Source: Saprospiraceae bacterium (lineage in GTDB: Bacteria > Bacteroidota > Bacteroidia > Chitinophagales > Saprospiraceae). From it: a DNA stretch of 64,000 nt. Below the pieces are notes generated by a model. That model had not been told where the DNA came from. It saw only the letters and a program-made list of their open reading frames with translations, and did not search any database. The stretch is taken from positions 310,001 through 374,000 of the forward strand of contig JADJOB010000001.1 of NCBI GenBank assembly GCA_016714025.1, written 5' to 3'. Position numbers and translations under genes: made by a program. This document shows, piece by piece, positions 1 to 12,800 of the stretch; position 1 is the stretch's first letter, and each line of letters opens with the position of its first letter.

Positions 1-88
1 TCAAGGTGTGATCGCCATATTTGGTCCGGGTACTCCGGTTCCTACTGCAGCTAAAACCGTTCTTCTCAAATTATTAGCGCGATACTAA
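1..88 (+). CDS. Methylmalonyl-CoA mutase, C-terminal end only (partial)
   Basis: The last 28 codons of a gene that enters from the left edge, ending in TAA at 86-88. The peptide has the motif IFGPGTPVP followed by AAKTVL and a short helix. This is the usual end of the B12-binding domain in methylmalonyl-CoA mutase large subunits and related mutases (family norm IFGPGT-x-I/V-P-x-AA). The enzyme interconverts methylmalonyl-CoA and succinyl-CoA in the cytoplasm. The carboxylase beta chain at 19878 belongs to the same propionyl-CoA pathway, which agrees with the call. Only the tail is visible, so other B12-dependent acyl-CoA mutases such as isobutyryl-CoA or ethylmalonyl-CoA mutase cannot be excluded. 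Confidence 0.7.
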   Translation, partial: QGVIAIFGPGTPVPTAAKTVLLKLLARY

Positions 89-117
89 ATAATTAGCATT
101 ATTAATGTTGGCGGATA

Positions 118-660
118 GGTAATAGTTGTTAGGTGATCGTTGTTAGTTGATAGTTGTTAGTTGATAGTTGTTAGTTGATAGCAGGAACTGTGGCTTCCTT
201 GCTTCCTTGCTTCCTTGCTTCCTTGCTTCTTTACTTCTTTGCTTCTTTGCTTCTTTGCTTCCTTGCTTCTTTGCTTCTTTGCTTCTTTGCTTCTTTACTT
301 CTTTGCTTCTTTACTTCTTTGCGCCTTTGCGCCTTTGCGTCTCTGCGTGAAATCAATTAGTTGTTAGTTGATAGTTGTTAGTTGATAGCAGGAATTGTGG
401 CTTCCTTGCTTCCTTGCTTCCTTGCTTCCTTGCTTCCTTGCTTCCTTGCTTCCTTGCTTCCTTGCTTCCTTGCATCCTTGCTTCTTTGCTTCTTTACTTC
501 TTTGCGCCTTTGCTTCTCTGCGTGAAATCAATTAGTTGTTAGGTGATCGTTGTTAGTTGATAGCAGGAACTGTGGCTCCCTTGCTTCCTTGCTTCTTGGC
601 TTCTTTGCGTCTCTGCGTGAAATCAATTAGTTGTTAGTTGATAGTTGTTAGTTGATAGAA
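118..660. repeat. Composite intergenic tandem-repeat array
   Basis: Three copies of a composite unit fill the gap after the mutase gene. Each unit has a run of the 14-mer TTGTTAGTTGATAG, a short link (AGCAGGAAyTGTGGC), a pyrimidine run of TTCCTTGC/TTCTTTGC octamers, and a tail CGTCTCTGCGTGAAATCAAT ending in TAG. The tails end near 360, 535 and 630. Octamer number differs strongly between copies. Short open frames here read as Leu/Phe/Ala/Ser repeats and are products of the simple sequence. A shorter relative of the same composite lies at 51286-51420. Confidence 0.9.
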
Positions 661-688
661 GGAATTTACCCTTACCTAAACTGAAAGT

Positions 689-802
689 ATTGAAAAATTG
701 AAGAATTGCAACATTGCAGCATTGTAGCATTGTAGAATTGTAGAATTGTAGCATTGTAGCATTGAAGAATTGAAGAATTGAAGAATTGTTGCATTGAAGA
801 AG
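689..802. repeat. Decamer-like tandem array (ATTGTAGCAT / ATTGAAGA words)
   Basis: A run of the near-identical words ATTGAAGA, ATTGCAGC, ATTGTAGC and ATTGTAGA, repeated with a 9-10 base rhythm just before the terminator of the giant surface-protein gene. No gene signal is seen in it. It differs in sequence from the array at 118-660 but is the same kind of low-complexity filler. Confidence 0.8.
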
Positions 803-823
803 TGATCAAAAAACAAATAAAAC

Positions 824-853
824 AAAAAGGCTGCCCAAATGGGCAGCCTTTTT
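824..853 (-). terminator. Rho-independent terminator of the giant surface-protein gene
   Basis: A perfect 13-bp stem (824-836 with 841-853) around an AAAT loop. The arms are AAAAAGGCTGCCC and its complement, giving T runs on both strands. It lies 23 bp beyond the stop codon of the minus-strand giant gene, so it most simply ends that transcript. It could also stop readthrough from the left. Confidence 0.9.
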
Positions 854-876
854 ATTTTTCAAACATGATTAAATGT

Positions 877-3800
877 TTATTTCAATTTAGTCATTCGCTT
901 AGTAGCTGTGTGGCCTGCACCATCTAATTGATAGTATAGTACACCAGAGTTTTCGATCTCATCTTTCTCGATCTTCAAGGTATTTAAACCTTTCACACCT
1001 TTGATGTCATAAACCCGAACAACTTTTCCTGTAACATCATAGATTGTCAATAAAGCAGGACCTGCATTTGGTAATCTGAAGCTGATTGAAGTTTCAACCT
1101 CAAATGGGTTTGGTGAATTTTGGTATAATTCAAATACACCACTTTCAACAACACCATTGTCCGTACGAACACTTAAGTCAACTCCTTTAATATCCAATTT
1201 AGCATTGTATGCTTCTGCAGCAGTAATGTCACTGGTAATTGCCAACAGTTCTTCAATATTAACATCTTTCATTGCTGTAAATGTCAATGAGAATAACACA
1301 TCGTCTTTACCAAAGCTTAATCCTTCTTTATTATTCCAGCTGGTTGTGATGATTCCATTTTCAAGAGATTTCATTCCGAAATTAGATTCATCCACATTAA
1401 GAACTCCAGATTTTAATTCAGTATAAACCATTGCTTCCTGATCAAATTTCAGAGTAAACTGGTACCCTGCAATATCATTAAAGTTGCTTGATTTAAACTC
1501 AACTGTATAGGTCTCACCGGCTTTCAATTTACCACTTTCAATTTCTAAATGAAGTTGGTCATTATGTCTGCTGGAAATTCCACTGAAGTTATGCGCTTGT
1601 GCATTGTTCGTAACATCTCCCATTTTAATTGCTACAAAATCTTCATTATGCTTACCAGCATCTGGCATAGGTATAACTGCTTCTCTTGGAGCTTTAAATG
1701 GATATGTAGGATCGATAAATGTGTAAAGTGTAGGTACAAACGTCCAGGATTGTACTTTACTGAATTCTGATGTAATACCCAAAATCAATCTTCTGATTTC
1801 AGAAACGTCAGCTGAAGTTATTGTAGCACTGTTATTAACATCTGCTGCAATCAGTTTATAAGGACTGTTCAAGCTTTCGATTCCAAGAATATGTCTTTGG
1901 ATTTTAACGATGTCTGCAGTTGATACTCCGTTGATTGGATTATCAGTTCTGAATGGTCTAACGACATATTCTGAAGCAGGACCGTAATCCAAATCTCCAA
2001 ACATAAAGTGTCCATCAGAATGTGTAATCACTTGTTTTTTCATTGAAGCACCTACATACATCTGAACATCGCCAAATTCAGTTTCCTCACCTTTCTCTGT
2101 CTTCAGATCTCCAGTGATTCTACCTTTCGCTGCTCCAGTATTAGGACAAACATCTTGATTGTCTTGTACGATGATTACTGTTTTGCAGTAGTCAGTATTT
2201 CCTTCTTCATCTTCTACCCACATTTGAACATCTACTAACAACTCGTCATTTGCACCTGCTGCTACGAAATCATCACAGCATATTGTAATGCTTGTTGCAT
2301 TTGGATCTCCATTGAAATAGAATAATAAGTCATCCTGATCTGTACAATTGTCAAAGCTTCCTCTATCCAAATCTTTTGCCCAGATTGTTACGCACTTGCT
2401 TGTTGGCATTGGTACAGTAATTACTCCGGTCAAACAATATGGTGTTGGTGCTTTGCAATCTTTGATTTCAAATAATTGGCATAATGTTCCAATGTTTCCG
2501 CAACCATCTTCTACAAACCAGCAGATCTTATGGATACCAACTGGATAGTTACCGCTTGCATCGAATGGATTGTTTTCATCGTCAGCAGCTGGGTTATGGT
2601 GGAACAATGGTGTACGACCTGCAGCAAACTCTTTACGAGTTAATGGACCTACTTTATAGTCATAACCAGAATGCGCTCCTATTCCATCATTGAACAAATC
2701 AATTTTATAGTCATAGAATAACCAATCCAATGGGCTACAGTTATCTGTTGCATCTGCTGTTAAGCTGATGTGACCATAACAAATGTTGTCTGTTGCATTC
2801 TTAACTGCTGGTTCGCAATCTCCTACGCTGATACTTACAACTGGTTTGTCTGTGTCATGAACTTTGATAATCTGTAAATATTCCCAACGACCTTTTGTAG
2901 GATCGATGCTTGGATCGTATTGACACCAGTCAATTACTGTCCAATGACGTAATACTTTGAAGCATGCATCTGGTTCGATTGTGAATATTTCATCCACGTA
3001 CTCGATACTGATTAATGAACAAAGATCATCTGCACCATTTTCTACAACTGGTCTTCCTAATAATGGATTGTCTGGGCTGATGTCAGCTCCACAACCATCA
3101 ATAGTAGTTGCCTGACCTGTACAGTTACCTGGCCAGGTAATGTCATCATCAGGATCGCAATTGTCTGCTCCGTTGATATAGAATGGATCGCAATCAACAA
3201 CCCAGATAATCTGAGTTCCTGTTACACTTACTCCATTTGGTCCACGAGCTACGATCGTACGGGTAATTTGACCCTGACCGCACTCTCTGTTATCATTTAC
3301 ACTGATGGTTGGTGTATTGCCGCAATTGCTTAAGACATATCCGTCAAATCCCCAAACCAATTCATATTTTCTGTCATAATGAGCTGTATCAAACAAACTT
3401 CTGTAGTAATCACAAGCTCTGTTCCAAGCTGGTGGATTTGATGGTGGTGCACCAGGTACATAACCAGGATATCCGGTAATGTCATTGCGCACACAGTAAT
3501 TGTAACATACTAAGTCGTTAGTCACAACTTTATGACGATCTCCTAAGTCAGTCACAACACGTCCAAATGTAGGATCGTTTGGATCATCTAATTTATCTAC
3601 ATCAAACCAGAACCAGCAGCTCACCACAATATTTGGTGGAGGTACTACTGTTGGTACACCTTTATCCTGAACTTCAATTTCAATCATGCAGTCACTGTAA
3701 TGACCAAACAAGTTTCCATTTTGATTCATTCTACTTGGTGCAATCGGACCGTCACCTGGCTCAAGATCAAATACTCTTAATACCACCATGATTTTCTTAC

Positions 3801-6800
3801 CTACATCAGAGCAGCAGAATTTCACATGGTCATCAAAATAAATTTGATTGCCATCTAAGATCGAATTGTCATCACCATTTACTCCAGCACAGTTTGTACC
3901 GTTATCCGCCTGATTTGCATTGCTACCATTGTTGGTTCCTCTTAACTGATCCATACGGATTGCCTTAAAGAATACATGGGCTTTGCAGTTATCAAATGAT
4001 CCGTCATTAATGTCTTCAGCGAAAATCTTTCCATAGTTATCACCAGCTGATTGATTGCCGGAAATGCTAACCACGATATTTCTATCACACACAGCAACTG
4101 GAGGTGTGTTATCAATAACGTTTACTTTGATAGATTTTTCTGTTTTATTACCACAAGCATCTTGCGCTGTAATAATTACATTATGAATTCCTAATTTCAT
4201 ATTGATGATGATCCAGCTTCCATCTGCTTGTTGGATTGGTGTTCCAGTCCAAGAGCGAACAGTATAGCTTACTGAATCAGAACAATTGTCGGTAATCCAT
4301 GGGAATGGAACTTCCCAAGTACCATCACAAGTCCAAGGACCTGTACCTACGATTACAGTATCAGGATAAGCAACTTTTGGTCCTTCCTGATCCAATACCT
4401 TAATTACCTGAATGTATTCTACAGGGTTTACGCCAGCTAATGGTGGTAAACACATGTTTCTAACTTTCCAGTAACGAAGTATTTCATAACCGTTTGCACA
4501 AACATCATAAACCTCATCATCATATCTGATAGAGAGATTACATTCTTTATTGTCCTTGCTTAATGGTTGACCGCCCAATGATGGAATACCGGTTCCTAAC
4601 CATTTAACAACCTGAGTTGGTCCCCAACATGCACCACTGTTTCTCCAGTTTGGATGCTCATCGTAATAAATTGGACTTGGGTTTGGATGCTGATCATTTA
4701 CACCACCTTCCAAATAATTCCAACCTAAACGTTTTGGTATTCTATCTCCACTTAAATCTCTAGTAAATGGATCTACAATACTTGGATCACCACCGGTTGC
4801 ATACCAGTATGCGCTATCCAACAAGTATCCATCAACACAATATGGTGAAGGTAAGATATGTGGAGTAACGTCTTTATCGTAACGTTTTTCATTACATTTC
4901 AATGCTGGTAAATCCAGGTTATCATAACTGCGTGGCCATTCAATTGCACTTAAGTCAAATCCTCTTACGCGGATGGTTTGAGTACACTGTGAGCCATTAC
5001 CCAATTCATTGGTAACAGTAAATGTTCTGTGAATAATGAATGCAATTGGGAAATCGCAATCTCTTGCTTTTTCAATTACATCATCCCAATGAATGTCATA
5101 ATCAAATACACATGTTGTAATAAGTGGATTACCTAAAACAGATGGATCCAATGAAGAATTACAAGGAACTGTGGTATCTCTTGGACAAGAAATAGAAGGA
5201 GTTGCTTTGTATTCAATACAAACTTTGCTCCAGCATTTATTTCCTGTTGTAGGATCAATTACAGTTACTTTGAAACATCTTCCGATATCAGCCGTAGTAA
5301 AGTTGTTACTATGTCTGGCACCAGTAATCCAATCTTCAATTATTAATGTGAATTTGTCTTTACATCCGTAGTTAATACCTGCCAATAATTCATCAGCAGT
5401 TAATGTACCTGTACAATTTGGACCTAAAGAGAAGTTTATCTGATCATGGCAAGCTAAGTCTGTGCCATTTGGACTAAACTCATTTACTGTGATCGTCCAG
5501 GTACATACTGAACTATTTCCTGCTCTGTCTGTGATCGTTGCTCTGATTACATGAACACCAATACTCAATTGAGAATTTAATGGTGGATCAACAACCAAAC
5601 GAGTTGAATCACAATTTTCAAACCAGTTTAATGCTGGGTTAACTTCAAGGAATGCAAAGCACTCTCCACCCTGAAGATTAATAGTATAATCTTTTGGACA
5701 GTTTAAGAATACTGGTCTTTGCGTATCGCGAACAGTTACTTTAAACTCACAAGTACCTGTATTTCCAGACATGTCAGTCAATGTGTACACTACGCGAGTC
5801 ATACCAACATCAAAACGCTGTGTGGTTTTAGAACCATTTGCAACGCGACCTCCTATTGGAACTTTTGGCAATGGTGCACCTGCCATTGGAACTGGGATGT
5901 ACTCAACATCAACAGTACCCATACAACAGTTGTCCATTACATCCGGATGAATCCACATTAAGTCAGCAGCACACAAGTTTGGAATGTTGCTTATGATGGT
6001 ATCTCTTTGAGCATATGCTCTTTGAGAAATGATCGTCAATGACCAAGAACTCAAGGTAAGTGAAGATGGAGCAGGTGAATTGTTTTCAACCTCCAATCTC
6101 CAGGTACCTGCTGCGGATTTAGGACACAATACTGAAAGTGGTTGATCTGGTTTATAGTTTAAGCCAGTTCCTAAAGTTCCACAATTTGCCGCATTGATCT
6201 TAGTAGGATCTAGATCTGATATTCTGAAGGCATTGATATTGGTTGTACCATTACAATTGCCATCATTCCACAATCTGATTCTTGTTCCATCTGGATGGAT
6301 CAAGGTCACTTCTGAATTTGCAAAGTTTGTTACTGTTAAGTTTAAGTTTCTTACCCAAACATCAATGATCTTAGTTGCAGGATTTGCAGGAACTGTTAAA
6401 CTAAAGCTAGTACAGCTTGGTCCAGTTGCAGTACCTGTTAAACCTGAGAATGTTAAAGTATCATTGGTTGCACACATTGGAGTTTCAGTATCTCTAACCA
6501 ATACATTGAAACAACAAGTTGCTTTTTGAGCAGCAATTGTTTGTACTGAAGTAGTTAAACCATTGGATGGGAATACATAAGGCAACAATATTGGATTCAC
6601 TGAACCAATACTTGCTGGCTCGCAAGCTTCTGCCAATCTCCAGTCATTAGCTGAATTATTGTCGAAGATGCACCATCTGTAGTAAGAACCACGGTCGTTA
6701 TTTGTTGCACTGGTTCCACTCCAACCAGCTGCAGTCATAGCAGGTGTACCCTGACCAATAATATTATAGCCATTGGTTGTAACTGCGTCTACATTGCGTA

Positions 6801-9800
6801 AGCCCAGGTGATTTAAAACATAACCTCTTGGCATGTTTATAGCCACCTCAGGTAAGTTCATGTTGTAGAAGAACCTAGCAGGATTGTCTGGGAAACCAGG
6901 TATTGCTGCACCAACGTGTAAAGTCAACACGCCGCCTGCTGGTAATACCGGTCCAGGCATATTTGGTAAAGTATAGGTACCAACCAATGCTCCACCCTGG
7001 AAGATTTGAAGAGACAAACAACTTACATCAATTGATGATGGTCCGAAGTTAGTAATCTCCACATAATCCCCATTGGTATCAGAAGGAGCAATAAATGTAG
7101 GCAGTGGGCTGGTTGTACCAACTACTGTCGCATCTATTTGCTGGGTCACTTCAGTAATCAACAAGATCGGTTGATCTTGTACGGTATAGCATACAGAATT
7201 ATTTCCTTTAGGGAAATTACTTCCGCTTGCATCGCGAATGCCTTTCTTAAGGGTATCGCCTGCTTCATTTTTAATAACGTATAATACAGCAGTATGCGGA
7301 CAAACATCTTTAACAGATGCAGGTGCAAGACCTTGTAAATTATTTACACCACAAACACCTGGAGTATTTTCTACATCCACGTTTGCAGGACAAGTTATTG
7401 TTGGAACATCCCAGTAATCATTTACAACTACTTTAATCGTACAAGTATCTCTGTTATTGCAAAGATCTCTTGCTTCGTATTTCAATATCGTTGTACCTAC
7501 TGGGAATCTGTATTGTACTGGATTTGGACCATAGATCTGAGTAATAACAATACTGTCTTGATGTGTGCAATTATCAACTGCAATCAATTTTGGTACTGTT
7601 ACATATGCATCGCAATGATCCGCTTCTGCATTTTGTACAATAGGAGGAGGACAATTCAAGAATCTTGGTCTGGTGGTATCAACAATTGCAAAACGTGCAC
7701 GGCTGGTAGTAAAGTTACCGCAGTCGTCTGTTGCTCTGAATGTCACATCCACATATCTTGAAGGTCCACATACTCGCACCCAATTTAAGGATTGGTAATC
7801 GTTGGTATAAGTGATTTGATCGCTGCAAGCATCTGTTGTAGAGAATCTTGCTCTGATATTTAACCAGCCGATTAATTCATCATCATTATTACCTGATAAA
7901 TTCTCGCATGAAATTGTAGTATCTCTTGCTGGCGTAACTAAAGTTGGTGCCTGAGTATCTACGATAATAAATGAAGCTTCGCGAGTTGCAGAATTTCCTG
8001 AACAATCGTAAGCAGTAAATCTGTAAACAGTACTGTCTGTATTGCTGCAACGATCATATTCTCTAACTAAATCATGTTCAACGCGAACGGTACCATTGCA
8101 AGCATCTGCCAAAATCGTTCCATTACCATTAGCAGCCAACCACGCGTTCAACTGAGCAATGTTTCCTCTGCTATCGCACTGAGCAGTAGCATTAGAAGGT
8201 GGTACTGACCAAACTGGAAGTGTTGTATCACGAATAATAAATTTCGCGATAGTTCCTACAGAAATATTTCCGCATGAATCCAATGCATTAAACATATAGG
8301 TTAATCTGCGATTTGCACCACAGGTAACTTCAGTACGCATTAATGTAGTATCCCAAACAAAAATTCCATCATTCAACACGTTCAGATCTGTCTGAAGAGG
8401 CGTTGTATTTAAATACGCAAGCATATTTTGCTTGAGGTTTGCAGCATTCGGTTGTGGTGAATGGAAGTTTGTTGAAGTCATTCCACCAAACATTACAATA
8501 CCACCTCCCCATAAGCTTTCTGCTAATACAGTTCCATTGGTTCCACCATTTTCACGGATAATTGTCTTCATAGTTGGAGGACCAACCAGAGAATGTCCAT
8601 AGTATGAGCCACTGTATGTTGCTCCAGTTGGTGAAAATGGACCGTTGAAAATAGCGTGTGGGTTTGCCTGAATTACATTGGCTGTAAAGCTTGGATATTG
8701 AATTACAACTCCACCAAAGCCTAAGTTGATGTTTCCACCAACATTAGGTGCTGCATTCAAGAATAAGCGACCACCACAAGTAACCCATGATTCCATGAGG
8801 TTATTGTTATTACCGACAAACGTATTAAATAAGTTTGCACCTGCATCACTACCATCTACGTATACCAATCTATAATTTCTTGAGAAGACTGTCGCTGCAT
8901 TCACATTAAAATCAAAACGATCCCAGTTTCCAACACCAAACACCGCATTCATTTCATTGGTGTAGGTATTTGATCCCCATGGGAATGGATTTGAAGTAAT
9001 CAAAGCAACTCGAGCATTTGCTAAAGGCTGACAGCTTACGCCGCTGCATAAATCTGCTGCTCTTGCACCACCATGATTTGCAATCCATATTGCGAATTCC
9101 TGAAGATTTCCTCTACCATCGCATTCAACAGTTGTGTCTTTTGCTGGTGATAAAATTTCGGGAGCTGTACGGTCTACAATGGTAACGGTAGCCTGAGCTG
9201 AATTTGCATTTCCGCAAACGTCAAAAGCTGTAAAAGTTACTAAAGCTGACCCTGTGTTTCTGTTACATCCACCGGTTAAACCGTTGTAGTTGTTAGTATA
9301 ATTTACAGTCGTTTGGCAAGAGTCTAAAGCAACTCCGTTTCCATTTGATCTTAACCAAGCTGAAATCTGAGAATATGGATCATTTGAATTATCACATTCT
9401 ACTGTAAGGTTTTGAGGTCTTACATTCCAAACCGGAGGTGTTTGATCCCTAACTTGTAATGTAAATGTTATTGAAGATGTGTTTCCACAACGGTCTCTTA
9501 CAGTAAATACTACTGGAATTGCAGCTCCGCAATAATTATTGATTAAACCAGAGAAGTTATTGGTCCAAGACAGGAATGTGGATGCATCGCAAGCATCTGT
9601 AGCAGTTGTACCTGCATGGGTATCAATCCAATTGTAAACTCTTGCATACACATCGTTTCCACATTCTACAACCAGGTTAGAACCACCGGAAATTACCGGA
9701 GGTGTTACATCCTGAACTGTATAGTTTGCATAACCAACCCGTGTGTTTCCACAAGCATCTGTAGCAGTAAATACAAATACATATACTCCTGTTCCAGGAC

Positions 9801-12800
9801 TGCATGAAGATTGGCGATCAAATACGCGGCTAGAAACTGTAACCCCGGCACAATTATCCGTAGCACTTGCGCCAGCAGCCCAGGTAGCCATAGATGGGCT
9901 CAATGGGTTTTGGCAGTTTACAGTAATTGGTGCAGGTAAGTTTAAGGTCGGTCTGACTGTATCAGTATAAATATTTAAAGTATAGCTGTTGTTGCAACCG
10001 TTTGGATCATCCACTGTATAAGTAACAGCGTAGATTCCACAAGCATTGGCAACGAAAGTACCTGGACCGCCATTACCACTGTTGGTAACACCTAATCCAG
10101 TAAAGGTACCGCCACCCAATACAGGGGTTAAAGTAACCGATTGACCCACACATGGGTTAACCGGATTTGCAGTAAAGGTTGCATTCAATAAAGTACCATC
10201 TCTGATAGAGATCCGCTCACAATACACCTCACTGCAAACAATTTGTGCATTTGGAGGCGTCACCTGATTTGGTCCGGATGTTGGTCCGCAAGATGGAGTA
10301 GTAATGTTTTCCGTCATGCAAAGATCAAATACCAAACCACCAGGAGGAACTGGTCCGTTGATGGTGAATGAACCATTTGTTGTATTCAATGTGATCGCAG
10401 GGAGTGGTGTTGGGTTTGTAGCCCAAGTTCTTGTAACCGTTCCAGCAGGATCATATGAAGGACTATTTACTAAAGGACTGAATGTAGTAACCGGATCATT
10501 GGTAGACCAACAGATCTCATTTTGTACACTAAATCCAGGAGTTGGTTGCTCAGATATCTGTAAGCACGCTGTGTTTTGTGCAAAACATCCACCGCCTGTT
10601 GCTCCAGGTACTGTTTGAACTGTATAAGTAAAGCAATAACAACCTGCTTGAGTAAATACTAAATTTCCTCCCATAATTTGAGCACCGGATGGTGGAGTAC
10701 CTGCAAAGGTCCATGTCCCACCAGCCGTAGTTGCACTGCTTGCAAACAATACAGATAATGGAATCACGCCACCTGGCTCAATAATACATGGGATTTGTTT
10801 GTTGACCAAAGTAGCATTTGCTAATGGTGCAACGATGATGTTTCTGCTCAATACGTTAGAACATCCATCTGGGCTTTGTACTGTATAGGTAACAACATGT
10901 GTTCCTACACCTGCTAATGCAGGGCAGAATTCATAATTTGGATGACCACCCGCTGCAGGTTGTACGCCCTGTCCGGTAAAGATACCTCCTGGAGTTCCTG
11001 TAACCAATGCATCTAAATCAACACAAGGTGCATCTACGCAAATTGGACCAAAACCAGTCCAGGTTGGACTAGAAGCAGTCACTGTGTTGGTTACTGTGAT
11101 GGTTTGACAGAATTCTTTACGACATTCTACAAAAGTGCATCCACTGTTATCATAATGTTCTTGCATACAAATGGTTGCAGTACCTGCACCGACAATGGTA
11201 ACTAAACCACCGGCAGAAACGGTCGCAACTGCATTGTTACTTGAACTAAATCCTCTTAAGAATAAGGTAGTATTCGGATGAGGCTGTGTACTCAATAAAT
11301 AATTAGCAGGAATGTTGTATGTGATAGTTGGCACACCAACTGCCCAACAGGTTTGATCAGGAATACTGAATCTTGGTGTTGGCTCTTCTCCTACTGATAA
11401 AGTATAGTCAAAACTTGAAGTACAAGCTCCATCAGCACCCGGGAAGGCTGTTACGGTGTAACGAACTGTATAACAACCTGGATCGGTATAGACTAATGTT
11501 TCATTTTGAACAAAACCAGTAATACCTGAACCAATAGCATTGGTTGGGCTACTGATCAATGTCCATGTTCCACCGCGGGTTGCAGTTGGGCACAAGAAAC
11601 CAGTTAAATCAAATTGTCCCATGGTGTAGTAGCTACCGATAAATACAGGTAATGTACTAACTGATGCATTGGTAAATCCACCATAAGTCTGAACAGAACC
11701 TAAACGATGCACTGCACAAGCAATACCAAAATTGTTTTGTGGGCATACTGCACTAACTGGTGCAAATACTTCAATATTATGTGTTTCTACAGCAGTACAA
11801 CCTGCACCATTTTGTACAGTATAAGTAACTGCATGGATACCAGGACCTGCAATACCAGGACAGAATCTGTAATTCGGATGTGAAGGATCTAATTGAACTC
11901 CATTACCTGTGAATACACCACCAGTTGTTCCCGTGATTCTTAAATCCAGGTCAACACAAGGATCGTCAGTACATAATGGACCGAAACGAGTCCAACTTGG
12001 TATAGAAACAGCAGTAGTTTGGTGTACTGTTAATAATTCACAGTATTGTCTGCTACAGCTAATGCCGCCAGCAGCACCGCAAGCTGGGTAGTTTAAAGTT
12101 TCAGTTAAACAAATGTTGAATACGCCAGCACCCATAACGGTAATCGTTGGGTTTTGGCTTGTAGCCGTTCCAAAATTAGGAACCGGACCTGCACCGGATA
12201 CGATGCTTGCAGTCCACTGGAAGGTTCTGGATGATGTACCGTTACCATAAGTTTCGCCATGGTAAGAAGTTGGTAATACTACAGAACCTGCAATTCCATT
12301 CCAACATACTTCTTCAGCAAGGTCGAAGCCAGTTTGAGGTTCTTCACCCAAAGTGATAAAGATGTCTTCAGAAACTGCAGCACAACCGCCAGTTGCACCT
12401 GTATATCTCGCAGGTAATGAATAACGCAATTGGTAACAACCAGGTCCTCCTCTCAATGTTTCATTACCAATAACAGCAGCTGAAGCACTTGATATAATAG
12501 ACCAGGTTCCACCACGAGTTGTGTTAGTTCCTGCATATAATTGACTCAAATCAAATAAAATAAATGGACCTGAACCAAAGTCAAAGTCAAAACAAGAGAA
12601 TGAACGATCCGCAATAAGGGATGGGTCATTAACCGGAGCTACATAAATTAATTTGCAATTGTATTTCATGCAATTGGCTTCTCCAGTCATCACACAAATC
12701 AGGTGATAACCTGGACCCGCTGCAGAAGGATTGAATGTACCCGTTGGGTCATTCCCTGTTCCATCCGTAACGCCATCACCAGACCAGATTACTTCTGCAT

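Noticed and set aside
168..360. Two overlapping open frames with Leu/Phe/Ala/Ser repeats
   Set aside because: They are translations of the TTCCTTGC/TTCTTTGC array and have no family features.
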